The position numbers and the translations under genes are program-made. Below are positions 61,134 to 64,000 of a DNA stretch of 64,000 nucleotides, one piece after another (position 1 is the first letter of the stretch; every line of letters begins with the position of its first letter). This DNA is from Mesorhizobium sp. B2-7-1 (GTDB lineage: Bacteria > Pseudomonadota > Alphaproteobacteria > Rhizobiales > Rhizobiaceae), in assembly GCF_006440735.1 (NCBI RefSeq), contig NZ_VFUA01000002.1:1-64000 (forward strand), written 5' to 3'. The notes under the pieces were generated by a model. That model had not been told where the DNA came from. It saw only the letters and a program-made list of their open reading frames with translations, and did not search any database.

Positions 61134-62291
61134 TTGACCGGATCGAGCAATACCTCCGAACCTTGGCGCGTCGGCGTCCTCTTTTCCCGCTCGGGCTTCA
61201 TGGCTCTGATCGAGGAAACGCAATTGCGCGGCACGCTGACGGCGATCGAAGAGATAAACGACGCCGGCGGCGTCAACGGCAGACCGATCGAGCCGATCTG
61301 CTACGACCCGGCTTCGGAGGCGAGCGCCTTTGGGCGCTACGCCAAGAAGCTGATGGTCGAGGACGGCGTCAGCACGATCTTCGGCTGTTATACGTCGAGC
61401 AGCCGCAAGGCGGTTCTGCCGGTGGTGGAACGGCTCAACGGACTGTTGTGGTATCCGACCCTCTATGAGGGTTTCGAATTCTCGCCCAACGTCATCTACA
61501 CCGGCGCGACGCCCAACCAGAACAGTGTCGAACTGTGTCGGGTACTGATGCAGACTTATGGCACGCGCTTCTACTTCATCGGCTCCGACTACATCTACCC
61601 GCGAGAATCCAACCGGATCATGCGCGAGCTGATCCGCAACAGCGGCGGCAGCATCGCGGGCGAATCCTATGTCAGCATGGGCGCCAAGCGCGCCGAGTTC
61701 CTGCCGGTCATGCGCGACGTGAAACGCGCCCAGCCCGATGTGATCTTCTCGACCGTCGTCGGCGACGGCACGGTCTATCTCTACCAGGCCTATGCCGAGC
61801 TCGGCATCAATCCAAAGGTTATGCCGATCGCCAGCCTGACCACGACCGAGGCCGAGATCCGCGCCATGGGCCATGATGTGGGCGAAGGCCACGTCACCGC
61901 CGCGCCCTACTTCCAAGGCGTAGGCAATGAATGCAATTCCAGCTTCGTGCGGCGCTACAAGAAGCGCTATGGCGAGGACGAGCCGACCAACATGTGCCTG
62001 GAGGCCTCATACTTCCAGGTCAACGTCTTCGCCAAGACCCTCGAGCAGACCGGCTCGATGGACACCGAAATCCTGCGCGCCTCGGTGATGGGGTCGGAAT
62101 TTGAGGCGCCGCAAGGCGATGTCGTCATCAACTCGACCTGGGGTCATGCGGATCTGTGGACCCGCATCGGCCGCGCCAACAGGCAGGGTCAGTTCGACCT
62201 CGTCTACGAATCGCAGAGTTGCGTCCGGTCAGATCCGTATCTGCTTGGGTACGGGCGCAGCCTTCGCCAGCAATCTCTGGAACTGACCTGA
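61134..62291 (+). CDS. amiC: AmiC-like amide sensor (periplasmic-binding fold, cytoplasmic)
   Basis: A 385-residue protein, the same length as Pseudomonas AmiC, the amide sensor that holds AmiR inactive. Conserved landmarks include GCYTSSSRKAV, GLLWYPTLYEGFE and FIGSDYIYPRES. There is no signal peptide from TTG 61134, which is preceded by GGGAG at seven bases, as expected for a cytoplasmic regulator. UrtA-type binding proteins are similar, so a transport role is possible but less likely because the next gene is AmiR-like. It senses a short-chain amide or urea-like compound. Confidence 0.85.
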   Translation: MTGSSNTSEPWRVGVLFSRSGFMALIEETQLRGTLTAIEEINDAGGVNGRPIEPICYDPASEASAFGRYAKKLMVEDGVSTIFGCYTSSSRKAVLPVVERLNGLLWYPTLYEGFEFSPNVIYTGATPNQNSVELCRVLMQTYGTRFYFIGSDYIYPRESNRIMRELIRNSGGSIAGESYVSMGAKRAEFLPVMRDVKRAQPDVIFSTVVGDGTVYLYQAYAELGINPKVMPIASLTTTEAEIRAMGHDVGEGHVTAAPYFQGVGNECNSSFVRRYKKRYGEDEPTNMCLEASYFQVNVFAKTLEQTGSMDTEILRASVMGSEFEAPQGDVVINSTWGHADLWTRIGRANRQGQFDLVYESQSCVRSDPYLLGYGRSLRQQSLELT

Positions 62292-62316
62292 CCGACGGCA
62301 ACAAGGGAGGACAATC

Positions 62317-62985
62317 GTGCAAGAGACCGTCGATATGAGAAATCGTGACAAGGCCGGGCAGGCGGGAACCACGCGAAAGGATGCGGGACACTTCGCCCAG
62401 GCCGCCTCCGCTTCTGCCGCCAAGTCTCTGTGGCACCTCAAGGTCGCCGTTATCGTCGAACGCGATGACGATGGCGAACGCCTGTTGCGCGAATTGCAAA
62501 GGCTGCGCTGCGAAATCCATCATGAATGGCCGATGCCGCCGCAAATATCTGTTCACTACGACGTCGTCTTCTGCGCTCTTTCTCCCGATCTGCCGCAGCG
62601 GCTGCCCTGGATTCCGGGAGAGCCAGGCGCTGCCTTGGTTGTCGTCGATCGCAGCGAGGGTCCGCTCGATCTGAAGCTTCTGCACAATTGCGCGGCCCAC
62701 GGCGTGCTCCACTATCCCACGACCGCGCGAACCGTGCAGGCAGTGCTGTCACTGGCGCGCAGCCACTTCCTCTACGAGCGTCGTCTGCGAGGGCGCATCG
62801 ACAAGCTGGATGAGAGCCTGCGCACCATGCGCAGCGTCGAGCGCGCAAAATCGCTTCTGATGCGGGTGAAGAACATCACCGAGGAGGAGGCCTACAACCA
62901 TCTGCGCCGGCAGGCGATGGAGCGGCGTGTGACGATCGGCGCCGTCGCCAACGCCATTGTTGACTCGCACGACCTTCTCAGTTAG
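62317..62985 (+). CDS. amiR: AmiR-like ANTAR-domain antitermination regulator
   Basis: A 222-residue protein. A pseudo-receiver domain without the phospho-accepting Asp occupies residues about 40-145, a coiled-coil lies at about 146-165, and an ANTAR RNA-binding domain lies at about 166-220 (ERAKSLLMRVKNITEEEAYNHL in part). GTG 62317 has AAGGGAGG six bases upstream. Its partner is the AmiC-like protein directly before it. Its RNA targets would be the hairpins at 58299-58331 and 62998-63112. Confidence 0.88.
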   Translation: MQETVDMRNRDKAGQAGTTRKDAGHFAQAASASAAKSLWHLKVAVIVERDDDGERLLRELQRLRCEIHHEWPMPPQISVHYDVVFCALSPDLPQRLPWIPGEPGAALVVVDRSEGPLDLKLLHNCAAHGVLHYPTTARTVQAVLSLARSHFLYERRLRGRIDKLDESLRTMRSVERAKSLLMRVKNITEEEAYNHLRRQAMERRVTIGAVANAIVDSHDLLS

Positions 62986-62997
62986 CGTTTTCGAATT

Positions 62998-63175
62998 GGC
63001 GGCAACGGTGCCGCTCACGAAATACGGGTAATGGAACCTCACGGCATTCGCGGAAGCGAGGCGTGGGGTTTTTTGTTGCGAACGACAGGGTTCGCGAGCG
63101 GCATAGCGCCGTAGACATCAATGGCAACAGGGCCTCGAAACGATCTGCTTTGCGCAGTTCGCTTCGGGGCCTTTT
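62998..63175 (+). promoter_or_regulatory. ANTAR-type leader 2 with two terminators, before urtA-like gene
   Basis: A hexaloop hairpin GCGGC-AACGGT-GCCGC (62999-63014), loop A at 1 and G at 4, precedes terminator T1 (AACCTCACG/CGTGGGGTT, 63035-63070, with T6). Then come GCGAAC-GACAGG-GTTCGC (63078-63095), GCGGC-ATAGC-GCCGT (63098-63112) and terminator T2 (63129-63173, then TTTT). The stretch TAGAnATCAA and AGGGCCTC before T2 is shared with leader 1. Confidence 0.6.
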
Positions 63176-63196
63176 GCGTTTTCAGGGGAGAAAAAG

Positions 63197-64000
63197 GTGA
63201 ATAAAGACCGTCGCAGTTTTCTGAAGGCCACCGCAGCGCTCGGCACGGTATCGCTCGTCGGGTTCCCGCATATCTGGAGCAAGAATGCCTCGCTTGCGCG
63301 AGCCGCCGATGGCCAGATCAAGGTCGGCGTCCTCTTCTCGCTGACCGGCACTACGGCCATCATCGAGGAATCGCTGAACAAGGCCACGATCATGGCCATC
63401 GAGGAGATCAATGCCGCCGGCGGCATCAACGGCATGCAGATCATACCCGTGGTGGAAGACCCGGCGTCGGACCCGGCCACCTTCGCCGAAAAGGCGCGCA
63501 AGCTGGTGCTGTCCGACAAATGCGTCTCGGTGTTCGGCTCCTACACCTCTGCCAGCCGCAAGGCGGTGCTGCCGGTGTTCGAGAAGCAGAATAATCTTTA
63601 TTGGTATCCGACCCTCTATGAGGGGCGCGAGTGCTCCAAGAACGTCATCTATACCGGCGCCGTGCCCAATCAGCAGCAGGATGATTTCGTGCCCTGGCTG
63701 GTCAAGAATTTCGGCAAGCGCTGGTACCTGATCGGCTCGAACTACATCTATCCCAAGGAAGAAAACAACTACTGCAAGAAGATGCTGGCCGAACTCGGCG
63801 CCGAAGTGGTGGCCGAGGAATACGTCCCGCTCGGCCATTCCGAATTCTCGTCCGTCATCAACAAGCTGAAGGCGGAGAAGCCCAACGTCATCTTCTCGAC
63901 CGTCGTCGGCGACTCCGTCGTGGCGCTGCACCGGCAGTACCACGCGGCCGGTCTCGATCCCGCGACGATGCCGATGGCAAGCCTCACCACCTCGGAGAAC
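63197..64000 (+). CDS. Urea/short-chain amide ABC transporter substrate-binding protein, UrtA/FmdD-like (partial)
   Basis: The first 268 residues of a periplasmic binding protein cut by the right edge. A twin-arginine-type signal DRRSFLKATAALG is followed by GVLFSLTGTTAIIEES, LYWYPTLYEGREC and IGSNYIYPKEENNY, typical of the UrtA/AmiC branch. It starts with GTG 63197 with GGGGAG upstream. It is a close relative of the AmiC-like gene (61134), but carries a signal peptide. The genes for permeases and ATPases would lie beyond the window. Confidence 0.87.
   Translation, partial: MNKDRRSFLKATAALGTVSLVGFPHIWSKNASLARAADGQIKVGVLFSLTGTTAIIEESLNKATIMAIEEINAAGGINGMQIIPVVEDPASDPATFAEKARKLVLSDKCVSVFGSYTSASRKAVLPVFEKQNNLYWYPTLYEGRECSKNVIYTGAVPNQQQDDFVPWLVKNFGKRWYLIGSNYIYPKEENNYCKKMLAELGAEVVAEEYVPLGHSEFSSVINKLKAEKPNVIFSTVVGDSVVALHRQYHAAGLDPATMPMASLTTSEN

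Noticed and set aside
61020..62291. Treating the AmiC-like protein as a UrtA binding protein from a start at 61020
   Set aside because: The region before 61134 has no proper signal peptide; TTG 61134 has GGGAG and yields the AmiC length, and the next gene is an ANTAR regulator.

Overview
The window reads as chromosomal DNA of an alphaproteobacterium of the order Rhizobiales, most like Mesorhizobium. This rests on the high GC content, the large number of ABC transporters, the family make-up (Lrp, LysR, ROK, XRE-cupin, TetR), and a composite palindromic intergenic element at 57735-57836 that resembles dispersed repeats of rhizobial genomes. The genus is an inference. No rRNA, tRNA, CRISPR array, insertion sequence or prophage was seen.

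1-22,800 is dominated by catabolism and uptake. It opens with an RbsA/RbsC-type sugar ABC transporter (cut by the left edge). Then come a ThDP-dependent enzyme, an Lrp regulator with an Asp/Glu-racemase-like protein, an aldehyde dehydrogenase, a D-amino-acid/pipecolate-oxidase-like flavoprotein, an ornithine-cyclodeaminase/mu-crystallin protein, an XRE-cupin regulator, a complete Liv-type amino-acid ABC operon, a GMC oxidoreductase, a LysR regulator, a 2-oxoadipate dioxygenase/decarboxylase (HglS) and an alpha-aminoadipate-semialdehyde dehydrogenase (AmaB). A short motif, CTCCTATMGTGGAAT or a close variant, lies at the promoters of the Liv operon, the racemase/ALDH pair, the GMC gene and hglS. 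It suggests one regulon, perhaps controlled by the XRE-cupin protein, for a cyclic or basic amino acid related to lysine/pipecolate.

22,800-30,550 is a carbohydrate operon on the minus strand (binding protein, two permeases, SIS-domain protein, PfkB kinase, UgpC-type ATPase) with a divergent ROK repressor and a perfect 10-bp-arm operator. At its 3' end is a 30-residue peptide gene that looks like a RiPP precursor with a lasso-type leader.

30,550-39,800 holds two tandem paralogous proteins with two HTH-like segments each, followed by a two-partner secretion pair: a TpsB outer-membrane transporter and a 1743-residue TpsA exoprotein with about six MBG repeats and a C-terminal cysteine pair. 39,800-48,900 is mixed: GNAT, two SDRs, an RsmB-type RNA methyltransferase, a thioredoxin-reductase-like protein with divergent TetR, YgiQ, and an NADP-binding oxidoreductase.

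48,900-57,740 links a TetR gene, two tiny coupled genes, a KAS II-type ketosynthase and an SDR on one side to an RND efflux pump on the other. Five copies of a TAGATT-N8-AATCTA operator lie between them, and a second TetR gene follows the pump. 57,740-64,000 begins with a repeat-rich gap, then carries a CodB-like permease, a MetX-like alpha/beta hydrolase, AmiC and AmiR (ANTAR) homologues and the start of a UrtA-like ABC system. Both the permease and the urtA-like gene are preceded by leaders containing hexaloop hairpins with A1/G4 loops and intrinsic terminators. This is what an AmiR antitermination circuit would require, and no amidase is visible next to it.
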